Below, one piece after another: positions 20,240-30,689 of a stretch of 64,000 bases of DNA (positions are counted from its first letter, which is position 1; each line of letters starts with the position of its first letter). The translations under genes were made by a program, and so were the position numbers. The stretch comes from Dendrolimus kikuchii (taxonomy: Eukaryota > Arthropoda > Insecta > Lepidoptera > Lasiocampidae), in NCBI GenBank assembly GCA_019925095.2, contig CM034409.1, forward strand, positions 10,340,001 through 10,404,000, written 5' to 3'. Below the pieces are notes generated by a model. The model was not told where the DNA came from. It worked only from the letters and a program-made list of their open reading frames with translations, and did not search any database.

Positions 20240-23172
20240 TGTATAAGCAATTTCAGTACGTCGATAGTTCTTCAAATAAAAATTTTCTTTCTATCTTTCT
20301 CATATTTTTATTCGGAACTAGTCTTGGTTCGTTCGTAGTTCCAAAGTTAAAAGGGGAAACACTTTATAACACTTTGAAAGTGAATATCTCCCAGTATATT
20401 GACTAAAATAAAATAAGAAGACAAAAAAAGATATTCAATCGCGAACATTTAAGGATAATAGATTAAATTCTGAATGAGGCAGCTAAACCGTACCCAATTT
20501 GTTACATTAAGGAAAGAATCAGACCATTACACGACACATTAGTCTTGTAGCAGTGTATAGTTTGTAATTCAAATAAGGGGGCGACAGATGTACATTCAAG
20601 CGGCTTATTAGCAGAGGGTGCATAGGGAAATGCGGCGGGTTTTAATGAAATTTCCTTGGTGAGGGGAATTAATCTGGAGCTGTTTGGGGCATGAAAAGGG
20701 GATTAAATAATACAAGTTGTGGTGATACAGCTACATAAAAATTCTAATTTATCTAGGTATCTTTGCTGAAATATAAAATTGGTAAAATGTGTATTAGATT
20801 CCACACATTAAAGACTTCCGTAGAGGTAACGAATATCCACTATCTTTGCAATTTAGCTAAGAAACCCTAAACAATCATTTAATCTAAAATACCTTTTTCC
20901 TCAAAAACTACTCAACTCTGTGTTCAAGCCAACTTTTGTTCGAGGTAACTTTTAATGTACTGAACAACTTTGAAATCAAGTATCTATCATACATCTATCT
21001 ACACCCACAGTATCTCACACGCCCACATTATACGACTCGCTACCAAATTTTACCATTTTGTATGGTTTCACTAAGCAATTAGCAGCATATAGAACATAAT
21101 AATACAGCTGCCATACAAATTTCTTAAAAAAATAGACGATCATACAAAACCGACGAACATGACCATTTCATAAAGGTTCATTTCTATACCAAAATGGCTG
21201 CGGAAGTCTAAAAAATACTGTAATTCGGTTTATATTGATATATAGATTCGATAACAGGAATGAACGTGAGATGAGAAAATTGGATATTTTCCGAGGGATA
21301 CAACTTCGGAGTTTACTCAAGAGAAGCTGGATAATAATTCTTGTAAAATATAATTCAAACGAGTTCTCAACAAAATATAACTGGAAAGTATCTTGTCTTT
21401 CACAGATGTTTAAAACGTAATAAATTCAGAGCTACCCCCAAGTTTTCGTAACTCCAAACTCAACCAATCCATTTTGAATGCTGTCAATCAGTTCGCTCCC
21501 GCACGAATCTCGCGCCAGACTCGAGTGCACAGTATAGTCACGTACAACACAATTGACTCTATCCAAAACTTTTATTTGAATAATGATGCCTTATTCAAAC
21601 AGAGTTTTCCCTTAAACTTTCTTTGGGGATTGAAATATGCCACCCAGTTAAATGTCTGTGAAAGTGTTATTTTGTGTGTGTGTATGTGTGTGTTATTTTC
21701 TTAAACCTTAGCGACTGGTATTAAAACTTCATTTCAAAGTTTCCCATGTATGATTGTAATTGGATAAGTCTTGTAATTATTCATGTATATGCCCGGATTT
21801 CCAAAGAATACTTATGGAATGTTTCCGGGCATCCGAATATAACCACTGGTTAGCAAACTCAACTTTGCGCATCAGTTGTTGTGTATTCAAAAAGTAATAA
21901 ATATGAATACATATAACTTACATAGCACGTTAAACATTCACGTCCGCTAGCACTTTACACCATCACAGAAAAAACAAGTTGAATGGTTCACTGGTTCGGC
22001 CTTTAATATTGTTCTGTATAATTTTGTATAAGTATCTTGCGAAGTTTAGTGTCCCAGGGTTCGATGAGAAGTGTTGCAGCCGCGCCGTCGCCGCTGCATT
22101 TCGCGCGTACTCGGTGTTGGGGGGAGGGAGATAGACATATATACACATTACTATAGTAGAGAGAGAAGAGTATACTATGTAATGTATGAAAGTGTAATCT
22201 GGCAACCATGCTTGATTTTCCCGCTTAAATAATAAACAAATTAAGACTTCTGTAATTTCTACTACGATATAAAGTCTAACGGTAATGTCTAGAACATGAT
22301 TTTTTTGCTTTCTGGCAATATTCTACACTACCTGTAGCTAATGTCAGTGAATTGTAAATAACATGAATTTATCCATGTCATTTTAATTTTAACGTTTATC
22401 TAGAAAATACTTCAAAATTAAAATAACATGGATACAACTAAACCCACTTAAAGGAACTAAATACGAATATAACAATAGTAAGTTACACACGAGCATTGAC
22501 TAAGTTTACCAAGGATATCTAAGAGAAATTTAAAGCAAAAATCTTTTCTACGACGATATTTATCGAAGCACCGCCGAGATGACAAATTTGTAATGGTTCG
22601 TTTCGCTTCTTGTAATCGGATAATTACTCTATTCATTATATCAAGGTGTTAAAGCTAAGATTTGTATTTGTGTATGCTTGTAACGAATAAACTCAAAAAC
22701 TACTAAACCAACTGTCGGCCTTGAGGAAATTTCATGATCCTTTAAAAAAACCCATATCATAGGAAAACCTTAGCTCGCTCGTTCGCTGTATAAAAACGTT
22801 AGGTGGGAACGTATTTCAAATTCCCAAGTGCCGAAGAGAAGCATTTTTGTAAACCTTTGCATATTATCTTTTCCTTAAGAAAAATGTTATCACATAGAGT
22901 AGCGTTTGGTCTATATGTACTCGGGTGATGTTGATACCCTCGTTCAATCCGTGTCACTTCACGCCGGTACCGTAAAGTGAATAGACACCGAAAAATATTC
23001 AAATATTTATAAAGACATCCCCATATTTTTGTACGGTTTGGCCTTGGTTGGCCTTTGGTTTGGCTTGAACTTGCCAAAAGTTTCAGTCATAAGAGACTAG
23101 AGTGATATAATGTATAAAATATATGGGCTACTATAATTTTTTTCAAAAGCAAATGAAGATAAAATAAATTTT
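20240..23172. other. Unassigned AT-rich DNA
   Basis: A long stretch without recognisable genes or TE boundaries. Bases 21120-21210 resemble the dispersed repeat near 62540-62620 (an 'aaccgacgaacatgac' block). Short frames at 21235, 21474, 22003 and 22799 show no motif. A GC-richer patch at 22075-22130 has no supporting features. Confidence 0.4.
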
Positions 23173-23352
23173 AATTAAAAATAGTGTTAGAAAAAAATAT
23201 TTTATTGTAAAAAAAGCGTGGGGTGCATGGTATCAATAGTTATAAATATTTTATGAACAGATATGAGTAGAAGGATTATTTTGATAATATCCTGAAAAGC
23301 ACCCCACGCTTTTTTTACAATAAAATCATTTTCTCTTACACTATTTTTAATT
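23173..23352. repeat. 180-bp foldback element
   Basis: The left arm 23173-23226 and right arm 23299-23352 are inverted copies about 90% identical over 54 bp, both ending in GCGTGGGGTGC at the loop side. The loop is 72 bp. Pairing partly continues outward in AT-rich sequence. There is no coding. It fits a small MITE or foldback element; no target duplication was found. Confidence 0.75.
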
Positions 23353-23542
23353 CAAATTTATTAAAATTTATTTTCTATTTTTTAGTTAGATTTTCTATAA
23401 AAGCGGTGTTTTTTTTTTTAAACTATTATTTATTTTTCATTTTTTAGTGATTATTTAGTGATTTAATTCCCTTCTCCGTGGTAATTTTGAAAAAAGAATT
23501 AAATACACTCTTATGATAAAATGGAACGTTGTGTAAAAATAA

Positions 23543-23870
23543 GCTTTTTAAAAAAAGGTTTTTAAATACAAGCTTTTGAGATCCTGCATATCATCTAGCA
23601 GCATAGTGCTAGCCAAGACAAGTAAAACGAGCCCAAACACGACGGGTCTATCTTGTTTAGTACAGGACTTCCTATGCCCACCTTCCGACTCCAACATCAG
23701 ATCAGCTCCGTGGTACCATATTATTGTATTTTCACGCGATATACACATATGTGCAAAATTTCAGCTCAATCAGAAACCGGGAAGTCGATCAAATTTAACT
23801 TGAAAGATTCCGTTACATACTAACATACACACATACTAACATACGTATGAAGCTAACAAAAGCGTATTAA
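23543..23870 (+). repeat. Family G repeat, copy 1
   Basis: Shares long blocks (TACAAGCTTTTGAGATCCTG, TGCTAGCCAAGACAAGTAAA, ATATTATTG, TTTCAGCTCAATC) with 36428-36751 and 37826-38150. No reading frame is conserved among the copies. Class unknown; possibly a non-autonomous transposon. Confidence 0.65.
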
Positions 23871-25082
23871 AAATAACATATTGTTTAGTTGGTTTATTAG
23901 ACATTTTGAAAAACCACAGAACCCCTTTACACAATAGTTGTAACCGTCCATGTGTCCGTTTCTCTATGTCACAGCCATTCTTCTCAAAAATAACTTAATC
24001 TATATGAATAAAGTTTAGTGCAGACGTAACTTAGTCTCTACACCGTTACACAATCCATTCAGCCAGTAGTCATTAGTAGCCAGTTATAATTTTTCTCAAA
24101 TGCCCTACATCATAGTACCGCAACTTATTAAACTTATTACGACATCCATATGTATACAAAGTGATCGGCGAATGTGACAAATAATAATATTTGTATGTTT
24201 CTATTTTCGCTATTAACAAATTTTCTAAAGAATCTTAAATATTAAAACTTCATTGAAATCAGCAGAAAACAAAAAATAATTATGTGAACCAACAGACCGG
24301 CTGTTCTTTGAATATAAAATGTTCCGAAAATTTTTCACGTCATTAAAAGGCAATTTTATAATGAATGCCTACATTTATAAATACGATTCAGAGAATGTGA
24401 CTTACACATTTTATTACTTGAGAGGATCGTAAAGTTCGGTCTGTAGGCAGTAAAGATTTGATGACCCCGTAAAGTGACATCGAATGTATAACAGCCTATG
24501 TCTCACCCGAAGAAAAACCCTCATAGTAACATCTAACTTGCAAAAAATTTATTTATTTTGGCCGTAATGAAACCGAGGCACTCAACTAAATAATAAAATT
24601 AGTAACAGTAAATACTGAATTACTGATCGTTTGTCTATCTCATTGTTTGTGAAGATGTTTTTTTAAATACATTTTTATTGGATTAATATATAGCTCATCG
24701 TTGTATTGAAGAGAGTGCTATGATGCTGGACGTGATATAAGGCTTTTGAATAAATATAACTTCGATCTTAAAATTGGCTTTAATTTTAACTCTAATAAAA
24801 TATCTTTCAGTCGCATAAAGAGTTTCTGGTAAGAGAATTAAAAAACCGGTATCTTTTTACATTTTGAATTCCAGCCAATGGCGAGCTTTTTAAACAACTC
24901 TCATTGGTTAGTCGTATCCTTACGTCCTGGCTGACACAGCTATATAAGCAGTGATTAATAATAACAAAAAATTACATAATTAATTATTTGACAAATTAAA
25001 TTTAAATAAATAAGGAATTTAAAGTGGATAATTTATATTTAATTTATTTTATGATTAGAAATTTTGATTATCTTATAAATAG
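23871..25082. other. Unassigned AT-rich DNA
   Basis: Nothing recognisable apart from the promoter-like cluster at 24875-24950 listed separately. Confidence 0.4.
24875..24950 (+). promoter_or_regulatory. Promoter-like cluster: two CCAAT boxes and TATA
   Basis: CCAAT at 24875-24879, its inverse ATTGG at 24903-24907, and CTATATAAGCAG at 24940-24951. Order and spacing suit a eukaryotic core promoter, but no gene follows that I can identify, and such short motifs arise by chance. Confidence 0.3.
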
Positions 25083-25253
25083 GTATAAAAATCAATTACT
25101 GTTTGTTAGTCTCGCTAAAACTCGAGAACGGCTGGACTGATTTGGCTAATTTTGGTTTTGAATTATTTGTGGTAGTCCAGGGAGTAAATATGAAAAAAAT
25201 GCTTTTTTTATTTATCGATTCTGCGGCGGTACGTAGTTTGCCGGGTCAGCTAG
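25083..25253 (+). mobile_element. Non-autonomous Helitron, family H2, deleted copy
   Basis: Keeps the 5' block (CTCGCTAAAACTCGAGAACG) and the 3' end GCCGGGTCAGCTAG (CTAG at 25250-25253), with much of the middle missing. The terminal TC is lost. Confidence 0.72.
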
Positions 25254-25713
25254 TATATGAATAATAAACATAGCATAGATCAAAAGGTGTTGATACTATG
25301 TTTTTCTTAAAATAGCACTTGTCAGATGTCAAAAGTCAAATGCCAAAGATTGACCTTCAACTTGGTGTACTTTTGTTTATGAGAGAATTACATAAATTAC
25401 TAGATTTATTGCGAAAGTTTCTAGTAGACATGTAGATAAGCGAATAATTGAGTTGGGAACCCGAACGCGTGGAAACCAGGATCATGGTATATTAAGCATA
25501 ATAAAGAATACAAAAATATCTACAACTATGAACGTGGTAAGTATATCAAATTGTGTAAAAAAAATCGAAGTTATCAGCTACAGCTTTGTATATTAAAAGA
25601 AAGTTATTATGGAGCTGCTCTAAAAATGTTTTTTATTCCGCCCCAGAAGTGGGACACCGCCTATAATAATAAAACTCATATAAATAATTATTTATGTTTG
25701 CGTAATGATCGAG
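25254..25713. other. Unassigned AT-rich DNA
   Basis: The open frame starting at 25551 runs into the duplicated block at 25714 and has no recognised product. Confidence 0.4.
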
Positions 25714-25875
25714 GATGGAGTTATTTAGTACAAGGACTAGACAGTAACATATTTACATATTAGGTTAAGCTTACCAGAGGTCGTGTACTTGATAGTTAAA
25801 TCGTCTTAATAAATAAGCCTTTGCATGACTTATGTATCTAGCAACCGTCAAATATTTACGAAAATTCAAGTTTTA

Positions 25876-26556
25876 AGGTAGCATTCGGGTCTAGGCAGTC
25901 GCGACCTGGCAGCCGCGACCGACTGCCGTGACTCATTGTCATTGCTGTGCGGCGCTGCCGCAAGCTTTCGGATAGCACCGACTTTAGCCCGGGCAACGAC
26001 TGCCACGTGCAGTAGTCGAGCAGGAGCCAGTGCGGTTGTGCATTCCGGTCGCGTTTTAAATATCAAAACTTAACTGTTATGTCTGACAACTTAAATAAAC
26101 GAAAGCGAGAACTGGTGAAGTTTCTGATTGAGGACGATGAGAAAATGTTACTCCTACTTTCATCAAAGAGGAATTAGTTATTAGTTCTACTGAAAACTCT
26201 TCGATATCATCGGTAAAGGACACCGTTATTTAACCACCACAAAAAACTCATGCAATTATACGCATACTACAATAAGCTCGAGTACGAGCAGCGCGACCAG
26301 ATGGCCTCCGGAGCGGTTCGCCTGCGCTGCACTGTCGCTTGCATCTGAAAACATACATACATACATAACTTCACGCCAGTTCCCTTGCGGGGTAGGCACG
26401 AACAACAGAGTGCCATTTAGGCTTATTCTTACACACCTCACTTGCCTCTCTGAAAACGTTGCATACAAATCCTTTAAAAGCAGTGGGGCGCGACCACGGT
26501 CGTGGCTTCCGGGCCGCGGCTGCCAGGTCGCGACTGCCTAAATCCGAATGCTAACT
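25876..26556 (+). mobile_element. PIF/Harbinger-type transposon, deletion derivative
   Basis: Terminal inverted repeats of about 43 bp (AGGTAGCATTCGG... and its near complement ending CCGAATGCTAACT) share the block AGGCAGTCGCGACCTGGCAG. They are flanked by TTA at 25873-25875 and 26557-26559, the PIF/Harbinger target duplication. The empty site survives at 26865-26886 as AAATTCAAGTTTTAGAATAA. Inside, a short frame from about 26080 begins MSDNLNKRKRELVKFLIEDD and soon stops. A family B LINE is nested at 26353-26448. No DDE transposase core remains, so the element is non-autonomous. Confidence 0.82.
26353..26448 (-). mobile_element. LINE family B inside the Harbinger-type element
   Basis: A 96-bp 5'-truncated copy with a CATA-repeat tail at its left edge, flanked by the 9-bp direct repeat TCTGAAAAC (26344-26352 and 26449-26457). 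It inserted after the DNA transposon. Confidence 0.87.
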
Positions 26557-26920
26557 TTAGAATAATTATTACGGAAATATACTTTAAACGAAACTTTTTA
26601 ATTTCTTAATTTTCTTGTCTGAATTTCCACTCCAGCCTCAGACAAATTGTGGATCTTTGACTCACCCCAAATAAGAGTTGTTAAGATGGAGTAAGTAGTA
26701 AAAGGTCTGGAGAGTAACATATTGAGGAACATTTACATATTGGGTTAAGCTTACTAAAAATAATATAGTTGACATTTAAATTAACTGAAGCCCTTTATAG
26801 CATATTTTTCTTTTAAATGGTTGTGTTGCATGGTGAGTATATAGCCAGTGTCGGATAGTCATATAAATTCAAGTTTTAGAATAATTCTAAAGGAAATAAA
26901 CATCAAACAAAAGCCGAGCA

Positions 26921-26927
<7 letters not shown>

Positions 26928-26961
<34 letters not shown>
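26928..26961. repeat. TA microsatellite
   Basis: About 17 TA units, uninterrupted, in unit 2 of the tandem duplication and absent from unit 1. Confidence 0.95.
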
Positions 26962-26963
<2 letters not shown>

Positions 26964-27060
26964 CTTAATTTTCTTCTTGATTACTCCACCCCAGCCTCAG
27001 ACAAATTGTAGATTTTTGACTCACCCCAAACAGTGAAGCTTTAAGTCAAAAAGATATATT

Positions 27061-27646
27061 ATAACACCACATTTATTTTGACTTTTAATTTAATTCAGTT
27101 AAAGTTATCTTTCTTCTTTTAATGCACATTTGGAATATACGATGCATTATTGGAAAATATTATATAGTACTGTTTCAACCGACTCAAATAAGGAGGAAGT
27201 TCGGAATTTGTCGTATATTTTTTTATAATATACCGATTGTCATACATGTGGTAGTCATGCTGTGTCATCTTACTTAAATAAATATATCTCATCAGTATAA
27301 TTATGTGCACGAGGGTGATCGTCATTAGACGTTAATATTATGATGGACGGCCTTTACTCCCAAATCCCCATTAAGCTACCAGCCTAGCCATTACTGATTA
27401 CGAGCATACACAGCATGACTGTTTAATGCCCTAGATCTACGAAAATGTTAACATAGATACCTATTTTATTTTCATTTAGTAGCTTCTTAGAAACTTTATC
27501 ATCTTTAAATATTGCTTCGCAAGGATTGAGAACTACTATTACATTTTTAAAGTACGTGTTTTCAGGAATATTCGTCTTTCAAGCAAAAAGTATGAGGCAA
27601 GAGCTAAACCTACCAACCCAGCTCCAACTAAGTCACGAATTTCTCC
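27061..27646. other. Unassigned AT-rich DNA
   Basis: No gene or repeat boundary recognised. Confidence 0.45.
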
Positions 27647-27693
27647 ACTCCGATTTTTGACGTCAGCCTTTGGCTGACGTCAAAAATCGGAGT
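27647..27693. repeat. Perfect 22-bp hairpin with TGACGTCA in each arm
   Basis: ACTCCGATTTTTGACGTCAG (with CC following) at 27647-27668 is the exact complement of 27672-27693, around the loop TTT. Each arm holds TGACGTCA, the full CRE/ATF site. There is no sign of decay. Confidence 0.95.
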
Positions 27694-27731
27694 TTCTGAA
27701 TAACACAAGGATACGTTTCAAATATTATGAT

Positions 27732-28401
27732 TAGACATCGGATTATATGCATTTGCATGTTTGCATATGCCAATGCATATAAATCTATTTTTATAGCGTT
27801 ATTGCATATTTTGGTACTTTTTCATTGACAGTGCTTATTTCGATAGTTATACGTGGTAGGCGTCTTGTATTATGCCGACGACACGACGAAAAAATGATTG
27901 AACAGAGTAACGCCCTTCCGAGTTCACTATCGCAAAAGGTTTGTGGCAAATTAAATGCAGTTTTGTATAAAAATCCCGGTCTTAAAAGAATAAAGAAAAT
28001 TGACGCATTTATCAACGGCACCAGACAAACTCTACCTGAAGAAATCTCTGCAGAAATGGCGCCAAATTTCAAGTTCTGTCCGGTGACGTAAGTTGACGTT
28101 AAAGGTTATTTTCAGCCTATAAATTAATATTAATTGGCAAGCGTCACAAGTTTGCTGCAGAAAACCTGGAAAAATATGTTATTGTTTACTGTCACAAGAA
28201 TTATAATAAGTAAATTATTATAATAATAATTTATAACTAATATTAGGATATGTTTAATATATAAATATAATGTGAAAATAAACTTAAATTCTAATTAATC
28301 TAATAATAAATGGTTTATTGATTGTGCATATTTCGCCCCTTTTTAGTGCATATTTGCATGCATATTTTGCCATTTTGATAGTGCATATAATCCGATGTCT
28401 A
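27732..28401 (+). mobile_element. hAT-type DNA transposon, degenerate
   Basis: A 670-bp element with perfect 20-bp terminal inverted repeats TAGACATCGGATTATATGCA, flanked by a perfect 8-bp direct repeat ATTATGAT (27724-27731 and 28402-28409). An 8-bp duplication is the hAT signature. The repeated ATGCAT-like motifs inside both ends may be transposase-binding subterminal repeats. The interior keeps only the C-terminal part of a transposase and most of the gene is missing. Confidence 0.9.
27825..28198 (+). pseudogene. hAT transposase C-terminal fragment
   Basis: The open frame 27825-28091 encodes 88 residues ending FKFCPVT at a stop codon. In-frame after the stop comes VDVKGYFQPIN, aligning with the conserved DVERSFS region of hAT dimerisation domains. 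The stop stands where that family has serine. A second frame at 28151-28198 reads ENLEKYVIVYCHK, the usual end of hAT transposases, so there is also a frameshift. The N-terminal zinc finger and catalytic core are missing, so it is non-functional. The ATG is probably internal. Confidence 0.75.
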
Positions 28402-28409
28402 ATTATGAT

Positions 28410-28821
28410 CTTCCACATAGCATTGTAGCTTAAAAATAATAAAATATGCAAAATGAATACTATAGACTATAGTATCATTAAATGGTTAAATGAAAACTAG
28501 TAACTAATATCGCCTCACTATTTGAATAAAGTAAACACAACCTTCAGATGTCTAATTATGATGGCATGTATGAGGGCATGTTATCCACTTAGTCCGAGTG
28601 GTTTTGAGCCAATGATTGATTTAGTCACCGCTAATTTATGGTGGCGAAATCACTTTTTGACGCAGTGGTGCAATCGGATGTTCTGTTTGCCCTGTGTCTA
28701 GATACACACATTTTATTAATTTTACAAATGAAGTCGTACTTTATCTCGAAGAAGTCATGAAGTTTTACCCAGAAACCGGTTTATGCCGTGTATTTTTATG
28801 ATCTAGGATAAATATTATGTT
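28410..28821. other. Unassigned DNA
   Basis: Contains a 16-bp repeat of the hAT 3' junction (GATGTCTAATTATGAT at 28547-28562), discussed as a finding. No gene is seen. Confidence 0.45.
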
Positions 28822-29210
28822 CTAGGATTTGCCCGCGACTTCGTCCACGCTTGACAGGTAACGTAGATTACAGTTATTTTGACAGTATTTAAATTCAAAC
28901 GGTATTTTCAGCAGGGCATGGGATTTTTAGTATAAAAATTTTGATTGAATAATGAAAACTTAGTAGCTTAGTATGACAGTTTCTATATTTGTTAGACATA
29001 TTTAGTAGAACAGATGTAGTTATGTATGCCTTTAGTAACATTACTTATACCTGGTTTTTACGGGCATCTCCGGCAATCATTTTTCATTCAGTATTTTCAT
29101 ACTAAAAATCCGCTGTCCTGCTGAAAATACCATTTGAAATTAAATACTGGCCAAATTTCTGTAATATATGTTACTGGTCAAGCGTGGACGAAGTCGTGGG
29201 CATATCTTAG
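28822..29210. repeat. Foldback made of two Helitron-like 3' ends
   Basis: The outer ends CTAGGATTTGCCCGCGACTT (28822) and the complement of CTAAGATATGCCCACGACTT (29210) are inverted copies. Pairing runs inward about 140 bp at roughly 80% identity, through GTATTTTCAGCAGG blocks. The outer 30 bp equal the 3' end of Helitron-type family C. There is no coding; the centre (about 28965-29065) is unpaired. Confidence 0.75.
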
Positions 29211-29269
29211 CAGGTAATAAGAGCAAATGCCCCATTATATATGGAATTGAAGGATAATGGAGCTTATTA

Positions 29270-29465
29270 CTGCATTGATTTGTCTGCAGGATTTTCTGAT
29301 TGCATAAGTACCATAGACAGTCTGATGGTCAACCTGATGAAACGTGGTTACCGCCACTTATGGACATTTATAACACCAGAGATGTCACCAACGAACTGCA
29401 ATCTTCGAAGTAATTTTGAAACCTTTTTTGAAAGACCCCATATCGTCGCGCTATGCGCTCATACA
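29270..29465 (-). mobile_element. Old LINE 3' end fragment
   Basis: Shares with 30308 and 33066 the series AACCTGATG, GGTTACCGCC, TATGGACATTT, ACACCAGAGATGTCACCAAC and the GACCCCATATCGTCGC-type block. Only the untranslated part and the last codons of ORF2 could remain, and no frame survives. Confidence 0.5.
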
Positions 29466-30059
29466 CGTATGTATTTAATGTCTAGCGTATGTATGTATAT
29501 CTAATGTCTGCTGTTCCTGACCCACCTACATCGCTAGATTAGCTAAGAATTTTCTTTAATATAGCGCCTTAAGTGACAAGATACTGAATTGTCTAGAAAA
29601 TATTGTAAATATGATTTTTTTGTAATTGTTTCTTTTGGTATGCATAAAGTATTATCTGTCTATCTAGTTCTCAGCTTCAATAAACGTAAAACAACAATCC
29701 AGTTTTAACATTATACAATAGAAACGGCATTACGATAGTGCGGAGACCATATGGGTCTGTGATCCAGCACTGTACAGCAATAAAGACTAGATAGGATCTG
29801 AAAAATATACCAACGCACAAACATGAATATCAACTGCATATTGGCTAGCAGTCGATATGGTTATCATACAGTTCGTCGGAAAACGGACGTATTGGATGTG
29901 TTTGTGTCAAAACCTGTGATACGAGGTTAAACGTTGCTGAATCGATTTTGTGAAAAGTAAATAGCCTTTGTGGTTAAAAGTGTATGCAATCGTTTGAATT
30001 TTGATGTGGTGGAGAGTTGGATGCATCCAGATATTAGAAAATATTACAACAATAGCGTT
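29466..30059. other. Unassigned DNA
   Basis: Nothing recognisable. Confidence 0.4.
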
Positions 30060-30300
30060 TGGATTTCCGTTTTTATTGTGAAGCTAGCAAACAGGCAGAC
30101 GACCCACCCAATAAGAATATGGTTACCGTCGCTTATAGACGTTTTCAACACCGGGGGTAAAGCCAACGAGTTATCAGCCTTTAGAATGGAATATGAGGGG
30201 ATAAAGGGGATGGGATCAGACCGCAGCAATAGGATAGGGGACGGGATAGAGAAGATGATATGAAGGAAGAGGGCAGTAGGTCATCAGAACTCTCACTTAG
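30060..30300 (-). mobile_element. Old retroposon 3' end
   Basis: The A tail appears as TTTTTATTGTGAAGC near 30067. Blocks match 7200-7412 in the opposite orientation. The open frames here on both strands look accidental. Confidence 0.45.
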
Positions 30301-30307
30301 ATTAGCC

Positions 30308-30689
30308 AAGGCTTTTTTTATAGCTAGAGTACAGCAAACAGGCTGACGGCGCACCTGATGGAAAACGGTTACCGTCGCCTATGGATATTTGTAATATCAG
30401 AGATGTTACCAACGCGCTGCCGACCTCGAAGAAATTTTATGACACCCTTTTTGAAAAACTCCATATCCGTCCCCACGGTACGCAAGAGAAGCGTTCTACA
30501 GAATCGTTGCGTATATGAACAAAGCGGCTCGAGGAAGTGGGGATGAACACCCAGTTGATGGCGAGCTGTGCGATGGTAAAAAGAGGATGAAGGCACCATT
30601 CTAAACAGTTCCTCAGAACACTCTCCTAAGGCTAAATATGACAACGTGGTTATTACACCGATCGATCCAGCCCAGTGAGCTGTAATCAA
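30308..30689 (-). pseudogene. LINE ORF2 C-terminus and 3' end
   Basis: Minus strand. A frame at 30689-30369 reads GECSEELFRMVPSSSFYHRT, later FKKGVIKFLRGRQRV, the typical C-terminal end of ORF2 in CR1- or Jockey-group LINEs. The 3' untranslated part then runs to an A tail seen as T at about 30313-30319. Everything upstream is missing. The copy at 33066-33530 is related. Confidence 0.68.

Larger units (their letters stand above)
25714..27060. repeat. Diverged tandem duplication, about 300-bp unit
   Basis: Unit 1 (25714 to about 26683, including a Harbinger-type insertion) and unit 2 (about 26684-27060) share ordered blocks: AGTAACATAT, GGTTAAGCTTAC, AAATTCAAGTTTTA, TTTCTTAATTTTCTT, CAGCCTCAGACAAATTGT and TTTGACTCACCCCAAA. 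Unit 2 carries a TA microsatellite (26928-26961). No coding sequence is conserved. Confidence 0.78.
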
